Below, in pieces: positions 53,169 through 64,000 of a stretch of DNA of 64,000 nt; position 1 is the stretch's first letter, and every line of letters begins with the position of its first letter. Source of the stretch: Brugia malayi (taxonomy: Eukaryota; Nematoda; Chromadorea; Rhabditida; Onchocercidae); the NCBI RefSeq assembly GCF_000002995.4, contig NW_025062479.1:10221721-10285720 (forward strand). The letters are read 5' to 3'. A program made the translations under genes and the position numbers. The notes under the pieces were generated by a model. It did not search any database and was not told where the DNA came from. It saw only the letters and a program-made list of their open reading frames with translations.

Positions 53169-54164
53169 TTATTTCGCAGATTCTTCTTCTATAAATTTGA
53201 TCAAATCAGCACGTTCTTGAGGTTTCTTTAGGCCTGCAAATACCATCTTCGTTCCCGGAATATATTTTTTCGGATCTAATAAATATTCAAATAGCGTTTC
53301 ACGTGTCCAAACCACGCCCTGAAATATACGCGTTTGTTAAAAGATCTATTCCATTAATCATAATCCACAAGCAGCATATTATTTCGGGATAGATTCCATT
53401 CAATTTTTGTTTAGCAAAATTGAAAGAGGTAAATTACCAATGTCGGATACAGTAGAAACAGTCTTGTTATGAGTTTAAAATATTCGAGAAAAATGGAATT
53501 TTCGAATTTTTTCGGATCAAATATGAAGTTATTTTATAAATGCAGCAAATTATGTGGTATTCATCAAGGAGAATACCTGAATAAGATGATACAAAGGGGG
53601 GATTTAACCTAGGTCTCAATGGACAAACACAATGCTTGAAATTTTATGCATTAGAGATAGGATAGATGACTAAAAATTATCTCATAAGCATAAAAAATAT
53701 TTTAATTTACATATATGAAATATTTTAACCCTACAATAAATATTTTAAGTTGATGCGATGACTCTAGCACTCCAACTTTATTTTACATGTGACAGTCGCC
53801 TAATTAGTTTCAGTTAAACTATATAGATCTTTTAGTACAGCTATTAACAATAACAATGAGACTAAACATTAAAGAACAATAAATCGTAGGAATAAAAATG
53901 CTATTCAAAGCACTCAAATACCTCCAATATGAATATTTATGATGCAATTGCATATACTAGTTAAAAATACAATAGTTAAAATGAAACCTTATTTTTATTG
54001 GCAGAAGAATATGGGTAACCATCGACAGTTCCCGATTTACGCCCAATCACACCTTTCAAAGTTGGACCATTTTTATTTGCATCTGAATCGATTACATGAC
54101 ACTGAAGGCATCGCATTTTGAATAACTTTTTGCCTCTTTCGTAATCACCTTCCGGAATTGACAT
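53169..54164 (-). CDS. cytochrome c
   Basis: Two exons (53988-54164 and 53169-53318) encode 108 residues, the usual size. The haem-attachment site CLQCH is at residues 19-23, with His23 as the first axial ligand. GTKM supplies the second ligand Met84 (Met80 in the vertebrate numbering). The conserved [24 protein letters not shown] and ERADLI blocks are all present. It carries electrons between complexes III and IV in the mitochondrial intermembrane space and signals in apoptosis. There is no presequence, as expected. Start MSIPEGD is chosen by comparison with nematode cytochromes c. A TTGCAG acceptor 15 bases 5' of the ATG suggests trans-splicing. The intron falls exactly between NKNK and GVVW. 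The C2H2 gene lies 714 bases upstream on the same strand. Confidence 0.98.
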
Positions 54165-54179
54165 AATGATATGTACGAT

Positions 54180-54190
54180 CTGCAAGATAT
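54180..54190 (-). other. likely spliced-leader acceptor of cytochrome c
   Basis: TTGCAG on the minus strand with AG at 54180-54181, 15 bases 5' of the ATG. No upstream coding exon is required, so trans-splicing is the simplest reading. Confidence 0.5.
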
Positions 54191-54877
54191 CCGCAAATAC
54201 GTACTATACAACAATTGCACTCATTATGAGTAATTAAAAGACTAGCTACGTTTAACGTATATTCATAACAAATATTGTTTGTTTATCGTATGAAACGGCA
54301 TACATCCACGTTAAAAATATGATTTCAGAATAAGAGCTGGGAAATTATACGGAATAAATTTCAGAGTTTCATTTCTTCCTCCACTTTTTTTCTCTAATAT
54401 TCATTTTTTATTTCTTTTGATAACCTAAGAATTTCTCTGAAAAAAAAAAAAAAAAAAAAAAGCAATGCAATTCCTCCAACCCTAAAACGCACCCAACCCA
54501 AATACCCAACAACACTATCAGTTGACCACCATCAATCAATGCTCTGGAACTCGGTATTTAATGCGGTCCCTCCAATAGCAATGATATTGTCTCAAGACAA
54601 AAATATTTATTAATTTGCATTGGTAAGTTCTACAACTATATCTTTAATTTGTTCATCAACAACAAATGATTGGATGTTGATATAATTCAAACTAATACAT
54701 CGTATATTTCAGAATGAAATTTTTTTGAAAGAATTGATTTGATGAGGGAATTCTAGCTATTTCAGAATGATGAAAAATAATTTTATTCTTAACATTGATA
54801 AATAATAAATTAGTTGGATGTGATGAAAATGAAGAAAAGATTGTCAAGTTATCAGACAATATGATCAGCATTATCAT
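54191..54877. other. spacer between C2H2 gene and cytochrome c
   Basis: About 0.7 kb between two minus-strand genes, containing an A tract at about 54440-54461 (T on the sense strand). I see no separate gene. Confidence 0.5.
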
Positions 54878-56526
54878 TTATTGTGATGATAATCGTTTTC
54901 GTTGTTGAGAATAATGTTTAGTTCGATGGTTGATACGCATATGTTGAACCAAGTCAGCAGTTAATCGAAATATGTTACCACATATAGCACAACAATTTTG
55001 ATTTGGTACATCAAGTGATGCAAAATTTTGATTCAGCATTGTGTTCATCAAGTAATCTAAATTATTAATAATTTCTTTAAAAAAAAAAAAAATAATCTTA
55101 GCAATATTTAAGATTTAAAATTTGTTCTAGCAAACAAATATTCAATTTTGACATTGTTCTTATATTCTCTTCAATCTTTTCCTAGGAGAATAATAAATCA
55201 AAAAAACTTTTTTTTTTTTTTTTTAAAAAAAATGAGTTGGAAAAAGTTAATTAACTATTGAATGAAATAAAAATAATAAAAGAAATGAAAGAGGAATAAA
55301 AGCGTAATAAATTTTTATTTTTGATATTGAATAATCAATACAAACTTGTATTAATAAGAATGATAATCGAATAAAAATTATTATTAATATTAAAATTTAT
55401 TACGATTATATTCCTACAAATTTTTGTGTGAAATTAAAATAAAATTTATCATATATTAATTGATTTAAATTAAATGGTGTTGATCATTTCTATAATTAAA
55501 ATTAATAGAAATTGTAAAAAAACTAAAGATATATTAGACTTTTAATTTTATAATAATTATTTCCTCTTTTCTTCTTTTTCTAGTCATAACATGGAAAAAT
55601 AATTTTTTTCCTGAACTTCTTTTTTAATCTGAAGAAATAAATTTAAATCGTTTTTTTATTTTTTTGTAATTAAATATTTAAATAATAGAAATAAGTAAAG
55701 GGAGAAAATATGATTTGTTTACTAGGTAACAGCGTAATATTGAATCGAAAACTCATTGCTGTATTTTGATTTTGTTGTATCCCTTTTATATAATTAGAAT
55801 GCATAGGTGTTGTAATATATGGTTGCATCAAACTTGCATAATTCTGCAATTAAATATTTAATTATTATTTTGTAATTTTGTTTTATTTTTTAAGTTCCGT
55901 ACATAAGGACTTTATAAATAACGTTCATTTAGATTCATTCTATTTCAAACTTTGATACCAAATAAAATTTTAAATCAATTCAATTTTATTCGAAAAGATA
56001 TATACACATTTATTTATTTATTTATTTATCTATATTGTTGATATTACATTATTTACTTGTTAATTATATTCGTCAAATAAAAGTAATGATTAATAAGGAA
56101 TCCTGGATATTTGCATAAAAATGCTGAAATAGTATAATATTAATAAAATATATCTTTTGGAACAAATTTAAACACAAATAATTTAATTCAATTTATAAAT
56201 TGAATCATATCTAAAGAAAGATATGTGTGAGTATTTTATCCTTTTTTTTTTCTAATTGACCAATTAATGGTTATAAAATCTGAAATTAACTCTGGAACGA
56301 TAAGTGATAAAATTTTTACTTGTAAAACGATAAGTAATAAAATTTCTAAGAAAAAGTGACAAAAAAATTAATCAGAAGCGTATTTTATAACAACCTGGGG
56401 AATGTGATCATTTTGAAAATTGACTGAGCATGTATCTTTATCATTACTGTTGACATTATAACAATCATCCAAAGCGGGATTCCATATGCGACACCTTTTT
56501 GTTATTACCTCATCATTATTCGCCAT
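54878..56526 (-). CDS. small single C2H2 zinc-finger protein
   Basis: Three exons (56395-56526, 55723-55843, 54878-55056) give about 143 residues. The N-terminus (MANNDEVITKRCRIWNPALD) has a basic RCRIW motif. The middle is Asn-, Gln- and Met-rich and probably disordered. One C2H2 finger lies near the C-terminus: Cys107-x2-Cys110 and His123-x4-His128, within CAICGNIFRLTADLVQHM. It ends in a basic tail (HYSQQRKRLSSQ). A lone finger with a basic tail suggests a DNA- or RNA-binding nuclear protein, but I do not recognise the family. Exon 2 may end earlier at A|GTTTTC, which also keeps phase and would remove about ten residues. An ATTTCAG acceptor lies 28 bases 5' of the ATG. Confidence 0.75.
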
Positions 56527-57680
56527 AACCGTGAAATTAATAATAGAACTGTTCCTGAAATATTATGCACAATAAAAAAAAAATTTGTTTTTCCAAAAAT
56601 ATTATATTAATATAAATATGTAATTTTTGTGAGAAAATTCAATGATTTCAACAAATTTTGCCAAGCATCCTTCATTAATTTTATCAAAAATACTAATTTT
56701 TTTTCAATCACCTTTTATTTCACTTATATATTTTTTTTTTCTATTTAATGAAATTCTTCAAACAGTAAATTAGAATGTATGTAATTCAGAGAGTAAGTTG
56801 TGAATACTATCTTATCAGTTTGACAGTTTTTTTTTTCTTTTTCATACATTAAAAAATTCTTTAAAAATGAAATTACAAAAGTAATTTTAATTTATAATAA
56901 TTAAAATTTAATTTGTAATAATGATCTTGTTAATTTCGAAAAACATGCAAGATATCAATGCTGAAATATTATAAGATAACAAAATTTGTCCATGAAATTT
57001 TTTCTTTTTAAAAAGAAAGAAAAGAAATTAAGTAAAATAAGCAATCCGTGAAACAATAAAAATTACTTAATATGTAATGGAAAAGGATTGAGTTTGTATT
57101 TATTGGAGAAAGTCTTATATCATCAAATAAGATGAACTAGTAGGATATATCCAGATAATTATGCAAACGAAGAGGAGGCTTATTAATATTTAGCAAAAAC
57201 AGGCATAGCAAACATGATCGAGAAAGGTGTTTAATATTCATGAGCAGTGGATGATTTAATTTTGTCACATTTCTTTCCAGTTTAGAATATTGGCAAGCTA
57301 ATGAAGCATATGAAATGAGATATTCTGTGACGATACAATGATGCTAATAATAATACTTTATGTCTTTAGCAAACAAATATTTGAATTTAAATAAGTAATG
57401 TAAATTATAATATTTCTAACGAAGGAATTTTTCAATTTTTCATGAATACGGAAATTTTAAATTATGTACGATTATATAACTTATTGTTAGTGTAAAATTT
57501 AAAAACCATAAAACATTTAAAAATTGCAAATACAGTTTTAAAATTTATGTTAGATATCTAACGTATTAAATTTTTAAATTAAATAATTAAAGATAATAGC
57601 AATTCTTAAAGCAATAAATTACATTGGATAATTAGCTTGATGAGTAATGAAAATACATAGCACAATTCAAGAAAGCATTA

Positions 57681-57729
<49 letters not shown>

Positions 57730-58898
57730 TGTGTGTGTCTCTGTGGAATAACATCAAAGGCAAAGAGCCGCAAATAAATGTAGTACATATCTGCTTATCA
57801 TTTACTTTATCAGTGCATATAATGACAATTTTATTTTTCAATTTTTTTTTTCATTTAACAAATTAAAAAGAAAATACTAAATTGATAAAATACGGATTAG
57901 GAAAGGGAAATTTTGCATGAATGAATCCATTTAATAAACTGATGTTCGTATCAACACTTTTATATTTTGTCCATATTCTGAACAAGGAATGAATATATCT
58001 GACTCAAATCATATTTCATCCTTTTAACAAGTTGTCTGTAGTTGTCAATTCCATTTACATCCATTACTTCATTTCCAAATTTATTCTGAAATTCTGCATA
58101 CCAAATATAAATCACATGGGAATATAGGGGAAGCATTCATCCGTTTTACTTTACATATCGTGCGTTTTGATTATTCCAATGATTTTCTTTCTTAAAAATT
58201 TTAAAAGAAAAAAATTTGCAACTTTTATGACACAACTTTCCATTCTTTTTTTTTCTTAGCCCATATTTGATAAATGTGAACATTGTTTAAGAAATGAAGT
58301 GTCACATCAAGATATAATTTAGACTGCAAGTATATTTGATTTAATCATTTTATTTACAAAAAAAAAAAAGGAATAGTGCATTGTTGCTGTATGAATGAGA
58401 ACTTGATGTATAAAACACTGTGATCATGTTTCGATGTTTACGTTAATGATCACTTCTGAATATGTCAGAATTTTAAAACATAATAAATAATAAGTAGTTA
58501 AATTACGAACAAAACAACTCATAAGCAAAAATCACAAACAGTATTTTTGATCCCCATCGAGCACTAATCAGAAATCCCTGTAAGTAGTGCATACAAAAGA
58601 AATGCAAATTTTTTAAAAAAAATTTATCACTCTTCAAAAATCATGCAAAGAAAATAAAATATGAAATCATGTAAATCAGAAAAAACAAATCAATAATCGC
58701 ATCAATTCATTAACCTGTCAAAGTAAAACAAAAGGATATGAATTAAAGAGTTATACAAATTCTCCATCGTGTAGGAAAAAGATGAGCTGAAAATCATACT
58801 AGAAGCCTGATATGTTTTAAATAATTTTTTTCTTCTTTTTTGGTTTGCTGAGATATAAATCAATGTGAACCATTATTTAATAACACTTGGCTATCTCA
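56527..58898. other. intergenic, contains dinucleotide microsatellite
   Basis: About 2.4 kb of AT-rich DNA between the C2H2 gene start and the Nup35-like gene end. A possible trans-splice acceptor of the C2H2 gene has its AG at 56555-56556. No gene is seen. Confidence 0.5.
57684..57738. repeat. compound (CT)n(GT)n microsatellite
   Basis: About 14 CT units run directly into about 13 GT units. It is a compound dinucleotide repeat likely to vary in length between individuals. Confidence 0.95.
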
Positions 58899-61487
58899 TT
58901 ATGAAACAAAGCTCCATAGTTTATCCAAAAATCCGTGAGATTTTTCTGGTTCCTTTTCATCATCAACCTGCAAAACATGCTTAAATTTCGCTATATTCAC
59001 TTACAAAATATTTTTAAAGTAATTATGCTCAAATTTTAACTTATAACAGCATTTCCCGCATATTTTTTCACCCATTTGCAAATAAAATAAGGTATCAATA
59101 ATATACCAAAATATATGGACAAAAAGTTATTATCTTTAATGATAACAGTAACCAATCAGCTGTCCAATTTTATGATGAAATTAATTACAGTCACGTAGCA
59201 GCTAAGAAAGTGATAACAGAGTAACAGCTTCTACTACAGACATGAAGGGATGTTTGACAAGTAACGCAAAAAAAAAAGTTAAAAAAATAAACATTTAGGT
59301 GAAGTAAGATTTAAGGCAACTTACCCGGTAATAATTATCTACCGCGTTGAAAGAAGCACGTAAAGAACGAATTCCTCCACGAACAGGTGACGCAATTAAT
59401 GAAGGATTGAAACTTGTATCCAGAGGACATGAGAGTGTAATTGTTGACGGGTCATTTTCACAAAAAAAGGATACTTCAGACAAAATAGACCCATTACGGC
59501 TGAACTGATTACTATTTTCATTATTTGTTTGTGAAAATATGTTCAAATAGTCATCATCCTCTAAATTCATCAACTCCTGCAAACAGTGCAGTACAGTGAT
59601 AATGAAAATAATTCAGACTAGTTGAGAAGCAGGAACAAGATCTCGCCAAAGGCCTAAATATGATATACAATAGAAATATCTAAAGCAAAAATGAACCAAT
59701 GAACTTTTTACCTGATTATCAACTGGAACTACTCCTAAACGCAATCGACCATCCATAATTTGTCCATTTCGAGAAAGAGCTTGCTGGGCATGAATTGGTG
59801 AAGCATAACGTATAAACATCCAATTGCCTTCTCTAGGAAACTGAATGAGAATTTTGTGATAATACTTTAATGCTTAAAGGTTGAAATACAAAGTTAATGT
59901 TAAAAATAAAACAAAATAATAGAAACAATACACGATGAGCCACAACTGTTCCATGTCGTGTAAATAATTTAAGGACATTTGTTGCATCTTCACGAGGAAA
60001 ACCAAACACAGTAACCCAGTGCGCAGCAATTTCTTGTCTAAACTGATATGTAAATATTCAAAGTTTGCAAAAATTACTACTGAATAAGAAGAGTCAAATT
60101 CTTATCATTTTACTCGGATTTAATTCGACACATAAAGAACAACGAATTACTGTGTCTTAAGATCCAACATGCTTGACAAATTCGCAGATGAAGAAGTTAA
60201 ATCTCTGGGTAGGAGATTTGAAGGAAGTAGTTCCTCCCTCATAGAACGAAGAGGGGGATCTGAAAAAAGATAAACAAGCTAGAATTAAAAATTGAAGATG
60301 GAACAAGGAAAAATATGTATTGATAAAAACGCCACAAAAATGAAATCTATTAAAGACACATAATTTAGCAAGTATCACCTAAAGAAGTTCTAATCAACAA
60401 CAAAACTCGATTTTTCAGCAAAACTAGTTAACTAACAAAGATTTTTCGATGTTTCAAACTGAAAATTATGAAAAAGAGGAGAAAAAAGTACCAACGGGAA
60501 CATCTGATCCTACTGAAGATAACTTATCCAAATCAGTATCCATGTGAAAATCTTCATATAGACCACCTAAACTGGTATTTTTCGTTTGTGTCAAAGCTGG
60601 TGACCAGTGAACACTTTTATTGGTTTGAGAACCTAGAAACACCATTTATTTTCATTTTTTTTTTCGCCTACCCGGGATGAAATTTTGTCTCAATGAGCTT
60701 GCAAGACATGGGAAAGTTGCTTTTCTGTATTCACAATAACGAGTTAGAATAACCTATCCCACGAATGCCCGCATATTTCATTTATTGTAACAGATGTAGA
60801 TTCCATATACTCCCACAATTGCATGATGGAAATCAAAATATAAATCTGAAGCATACATTCACAAACTTAACTGCTAAATTATTTATTTAAGTAACAGTTT
60901 GTTAACCCTCCAATAATATGAAATAATGCTTAAATAAACATTTCAAAAGTGGAAATATATCATTCTCTGATTCGATTAAATCGACAAAACGGGTATCCAT
61001 GAAAATTGAAAACATATCATTCACCATTTTAAATAAAATCAATAAAACATATAATCACGAAGATGCAAAAAAAAGGAAAATACAAATTCAAATTAGAAAT
61101 AATTACTGCTCTTTGAGGATGAGGTTAATGTATCTTGTTCCGTTGTCCGCTTTTCTGAACTGTCATCTACAATTAGGTTAACTTATTGAAATATCCCATC
61201 AAATCACTCAGAACCTTCAGAAAATCTTGTTTTCAAAACTAAATTCTGGATAAACAGAGATTTTAGTATATAATTAACGAAGGCTCTGAATATAGGATAG
61301 GAATTATCTGCAAACTGAAAAATGTTGCCTTTTAGGGAAAATTAAGCATACCGAACGACATAATTAAACTGCGACGTCTACTATGAGAACCAAAGAGAAA
61401 ACTTGGTGCTGAATGTTGTGAATGAGTATTACTACTAGATAATCGACTGGAATCCGAAAACAACGAAACCTCAGAATCCGCTATCAT
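58899..61487 (-). CDS. nucleoporin Nup35/NPP-19 (Nup53 family)
   Basis: Eight exons: 61352-61487, 61107-61166, 60492-60632, 60151-60259, 59932-60037, 59712-59840, 59325-59576, 58899-58967. They total about 333 residues (human Nup35 326). A Ser-rich N-terminus is followed by a WSPALTQTKNTSLGGLYED region. The MPPN/RRM-fold domain runs from AAHWVTVFGFPRE through TRHGTVVAHR and GNWMFIRYASP to QALSRNGQIMDGRL, matching the human VTVFGFPQ, GNWMHIRYQS and ALSKDGRI blocks in order. A tail with RGGIRSLRASFNAVDNYYR follows. The end KSHGFLDKLWSFVS is a C-terminal amphipathic helix, which in the family binds the nuclear membrane. The protein bridges Nup93/Nup205 and Nup155 in the inner ring of the nuclear pore. 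A TTTTCAG acceptor with AG at 61496-61497 stands only eight bases 5' of the ATG. Confidence 0.94.
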
Positions 61488-61495
61488 TGTAAACT

Positions 61496-61505
61496 CTGAA
61501 AATCA
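61496..61505 (-). other. likely spliced-leader acceptor of Nup35-like gene
   Basis: ATTTTCAG on the minus strand, eight bases before the ATG at 61487. A 5' UTR this short is typical of SL1 trans-spliced nematode messages. Confidence 0.55.
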
Positions 61506-62249
61506 AATTCTCATATATCTAAATATTTAATGAGAAGATATATTTAAACTAACGAGTACATCCATCCTCTTGTTTTTTCTCTTTTTTCCTTCACTTACTA
61601 AAATTTGCTTTATTGCACTAAATTATTAAATGCGTGCAAAAACAAAACAAATGTAAAAAAAAAATCGATGAAGGTAGATAATCAGATGTACATAATTTGA
61701 TAAAATTCCCGAATTCAGAAAGTAAAAACCCTGAACAAATCCAATATTGTTTACCCATTCATTAACCTATCCCAGTACCACTTACCATTCAGTGCCACCC
61801 ATATACAAACCAAAACCAAACATAAGTATTGCAACTCAAACATGAACCAATTAGGAGAGGAATATTGAAAAATGTTGAAATTAGAGTGAAAATAATTTTG
61901 ATTAATAGAATATGTTTAACAAAAGTTAATAAGTTCATTTAATATCCAAAGAAATTCCAAAAAAAAGAAATAATCAAAACTGAAATAATATTGCCACTAA
62001 AGAGAATTAAACCACCAATTTTGAAAACAAACAAAAATAAAAATGAAAAAAAAAAAATGAGTGAAACAGTTAGCATATAAAAAGAACTGTACGACAAAAA
62101 ATCAAAATAAAAACTAACATGTGAAGAAAATAAGACTGCCTCAAAATTATAAGTAAAAAAGGAATTAAAAAGAGGAAAATCTCGAATGGTATTTGAGTAA
62201 TTTTTTTTCGTAATTATGCAAATTTTATTTTAATAAGTTGAATATTGCT
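61506..62249. other. intergenic, no gene seen
   Basis: AT-rich DNA between the Nup35-like gene and the retroelement. The left edge of the retroelement LTR cannot be fixed without its 3' partner. Confidence 0.45.
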
Positions 62250-62837
62250 AGTTATGCTAGATACGTCAGCAATTGTTTTTTATAGAAATAATGCTTTGTT
62301 ATTTTGATTTACTTGTAGCATTTTTGATAGTTTCAGCAATTTTTGTCGCGGATTTTAATATCGCGATCTAAAAATATGAGTTGCAAATTGTAGTAAAGAT
62401 ATCTACGTAATTTCCGCAAATAATGCTTATACTTCGGACTCTTTGTTTCCAAATTTATGCTTCTACATATTGAAACAATTTACATCGTTCTTTGTTAGCA
62501 ATCCTTACAATCATGAGGATATCTACATTGTTCTTTGTTAGCTATCATAATCATGCGGTTATCTAATAAGCTCTTTATTAGCAACTGGTGCCCATGCAAG
62601 CACCTCCTCTCCTTTGTTTCGATCATTGTCTAACATCAATGTAGATTTATAACCATACTATTGTCAATTAGATCAGTTTTAAAATCATCCAATCCTCCGA
62701 ATCAGTTTATTCAATTGTTGCCCAAATATTTAGCTGGCATCCAACACATCTCCCTGACATCAAACTTCTCCCCCGAATAACAATTTAACCAAATCATAAA
62801 GGTTTGTTTCCAAAAACATTTTTTTGCTTCCACTACA
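62250..62837 (+). mobile_element. probable 5' LTR of BEL/Pao retrotransposon
   Basis: The 3' edge is placed at CACTACA (62831-62837), a CA end directly followed by a TGGTGCC-type primer-binding site. The 5' edge is only a guess because the matching 3' LTR lies outside the window. The segment contains three imperfect copies of a roughly 40-50 base unit around TCTTTGTTAGC (62480-62585), as regulatory tandem repeats in LTRs often do. Confidence 0.5.
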
Positions 62838-62841
62838 ATTT

Positions 62842-62859
62842 TGGTGCCACGAGCCGGGA
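62842..62859 (+). promoter_or_regulatory. probable primer-binding site of the retrotransposon
   Basis: TGGTGCCACGAGCCGGGA stands just after the LTR end and one base before the gag ATG. TGG at its start pairs with a tRNA 3' CCA, and BEL/Pao elements carry similar sites here. I cannot name the tRNA. Confidence 0.6.
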
Positions 62860-62860
62860 C

Positions 62861-64000
62861 ATGTCCGACAGTATAAGAAAAGGAAGCGAATTATCGAAGT
62901 CGAGAACTCTAGAACTTCTTAAAGAAGCAAGTGAACTCGATCTGACCTCCCCGTCTCAAACACTATCACGAGGGGAACTTCAGCATCAATACGAAATTAA
63001 ATTGCGAATCGTCAAGGAGAAGATCGCACATCTCGAATATTATGCTGGGTTACTCGAAACAGCTAATCAAAATTGGCTGGATAATATTCAGAGCTTGACA
63101 ATAGCAACGAGGAGAAAGGAAGAGGAGACGAAATACGCCAATATGGTTGACGATCCACAAGGTATTTTAAGTTTAATCACTAGAACAAGAGAAACTATTA
63201 TTACCCTTAAAATACATACTGATGAATATTGCTCGGTACTACAACATTTAAAACAAGAAGAGGTCAAAGAATCATTTCCAAAGAATAGTATGATTCACAC
63301 AAATCAAGCAGAAATAAAACTTCCTCAATTACCACTAATAACGTTTAGTGGGGATCCAAAATTGTGGAGGCAATTTTGGTGTAGTTTCAAGGCAGCAGTC
63401 CATGAGCAAAGCATCCCAGATATTCAAAAGTTAAACTATCTGATATCATGTCTTAAAGGAGATGCTTTGTTATCTGTAAGAGGTTATGATATAGCGCCAG
63501 AAAACTACGATGTTATAATAGGTTTACTAAAAGAGAAATATGGTAAACCTTTCCTTATAAAGAAATCACTCTACAACGAGTTGAATACCATCAAAAAAAA
63601 TGACCGAGAGTGGAAAGCAACCATAGAAGCCATGGAGAGAACATTTCGACAACTGGAAGCTATAGGTGAAAATTTAGAGCATTCAAGCATCGAAATTACA
63701 ATTGAAAATAAACTACCAGCGTGGATAATTGATAAATTATACCAATTGAAAGAGGATTCGACGAGTTGGTCAGTTAAGGATATCCGGCAGTACCTGACAA
63801 AACTAGTTCTAAGAAATGAAGAAGTTGCTAGAAGTCAAGCAGACACAAGGGAGAAGAAAACAAACAAAAATAATGTTAGAGGCGAAACGTCAGCTTTCGC
63901 CACAATCAACCAAACAAAGGGAGATAATACAATCAAATCAAAAAAGGTTCCAGGAAAAATTTCTATAAATGGGAAAAGGAAACCATGCGTATTTTGCAAT
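62861..64000 (+). CDS. BEL/Pao retrotransposon gag, open to window end (partial)
   Basis: An uninterrupted 380-codon frame starts at ATG 62861 (MSDSIRKGSELSKSR) and leaves the window without a stop. A predicted coiled-coil-like, charged N-terminal third (about 1-120) is followed at about 155 by LPQLPLITFSGDPKLWRQFW and AVHEQSIPDIQKLNYLISCL. These are hallmarks of the BEL/Pao gag (DUF1759) domain, with LKGDALLSVRGYDIAPENY after them. The last codons, KPCVFCN, begin a zinc-knuckle. By family, the polyprotein continues into protease, reverse transcriptase, RNase H and integrase, all beyond the window. The absence of stops or frameshifts suggests a young copy. It is an endogenous nematode mobile element; its nearest neighbour is the Nup35-like gene, head-to-head. 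Confidence 0.93.
   Translation, partial: MSDSIRKGSELSKSRTLELLKEASELDLTSPSQTLSRGELQHQYEIKLRIVKEKIAHLEYYAGLLETANQNWLDNIQSLTIATRRKEEETKYANMVDDPQGILSLITRTRETIITLKIHTDEYCSVLQHLKQEEVKESFPKNSMIHTNQAEIKLPQLPLITFSGDPKLWRQFWCSFKAAVHEQSIPDIQKLNYLISCLKGDALLSVRGYDIAPENYDVIIGLLKEKYGKPFLIKKSLYNELNTIKKNDREWKATIEAMERTFRQLEAIGENLEHSSIEITIENKLPAWIIDKLYQLKEDSTSWSVKDIRQYLTKLVLRNEEVARSQADTREKKTNKNNVRGETSAFATINQTKGDNTIKSKKVPGKISINGKRKPCVFCN

Noticed and set aside
53595..53645. tRNA-like stretch on the minus strand (GGTTAAATCC)
   Set aside because: No cloverleaf could be formed from the flanks.
1..64000. CRISPR arrays, prophage or bacterial endosymbiont DNA
   Set aside because: No regular spaced repeats, no intron-less bacterial operons and no composition change typical of Wolbachia-derived inserts were seen.

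Overview
This window looks like nuclear DNA from a parasitic nematode, most probably a spirurid or filarial worm. The organism call is inference from three observations. The DNA is very AT-rich with many long A/T homopolymers. The genes are cut into short exons by small to medium introns with TTTTCAG-type acceptors. Spliced-leader-like acceptors lie just 5' of several start codons, and the protein variants (cytochrome c, LEX-1/ATAD2, NPP-19/Nup35, a LAPTM-like tetraspan) are worm-like. No bacterial operon, phage or CRISPR feature is present. All gene models were assembled by eye from reading frames, splice-site phase and remembered family motifs; phase closes exactly across nearly every junction.

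Layout: (1) 325-4767, minus: complete 12-exon ILVBL/HACL2-type thiamine-diphosphate enzyme. (2) 8195-12481, plus: complete 12-exon SLC17-type major facilitator with two GC-AG introns. (3) 16097-18840, plus: LAPTM-like four-helix membrane protein. (4) 20808-21450, minus: isolated degenerate fragment of large-subunit rRNA in a 5 kb gene-poor gap. (5) 24016-26051, minus: five-exon secreted protein of no family I recognise. (6) 29500-33164, plus: complete 11-exon fatty acid amide hydrolase with its Lys-Ser-Ser triad. (7) 34971-39119, plus: FAM21/WASHC2 subunit of the WASH complex. (8) 41248-50297, minus: 25-exon ATAD2/LEX-1 bromodomain AAA ATPase with a third GC-AG intron and a duplicated, dead exon fragment. 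(9) 53169-54164, minus: cytochrome c. (10) 54878-56526, minus: small C2H2 zinc-finger protein. (11) 58899-61487, minus: Nup35/NPP-19 nucleoporin. (12) about 62250-64000, plus: the 5' end of a BEL/Pao LTR retrotransposon with an open gag frame running off the window.

The genes are mostly unrelated housekeeping functions (peroxisomal/ER lipid metabolism, vesicle transport, lysosome, endosomal actin, chromatin, respiration, nuclear pore) and do not form one pathway. Two lipid enzymes (ILVBL-like and FAAH-like) are both N-terminally membrane-anchored but lie 25 kb apart. I found no convincing new multi-gene system. The most notable items are the excess of GC-AG introns, the unknown secreted protein, the rRNA fragment, the exon-fragment duplication and the apparently intact retroelement gag.
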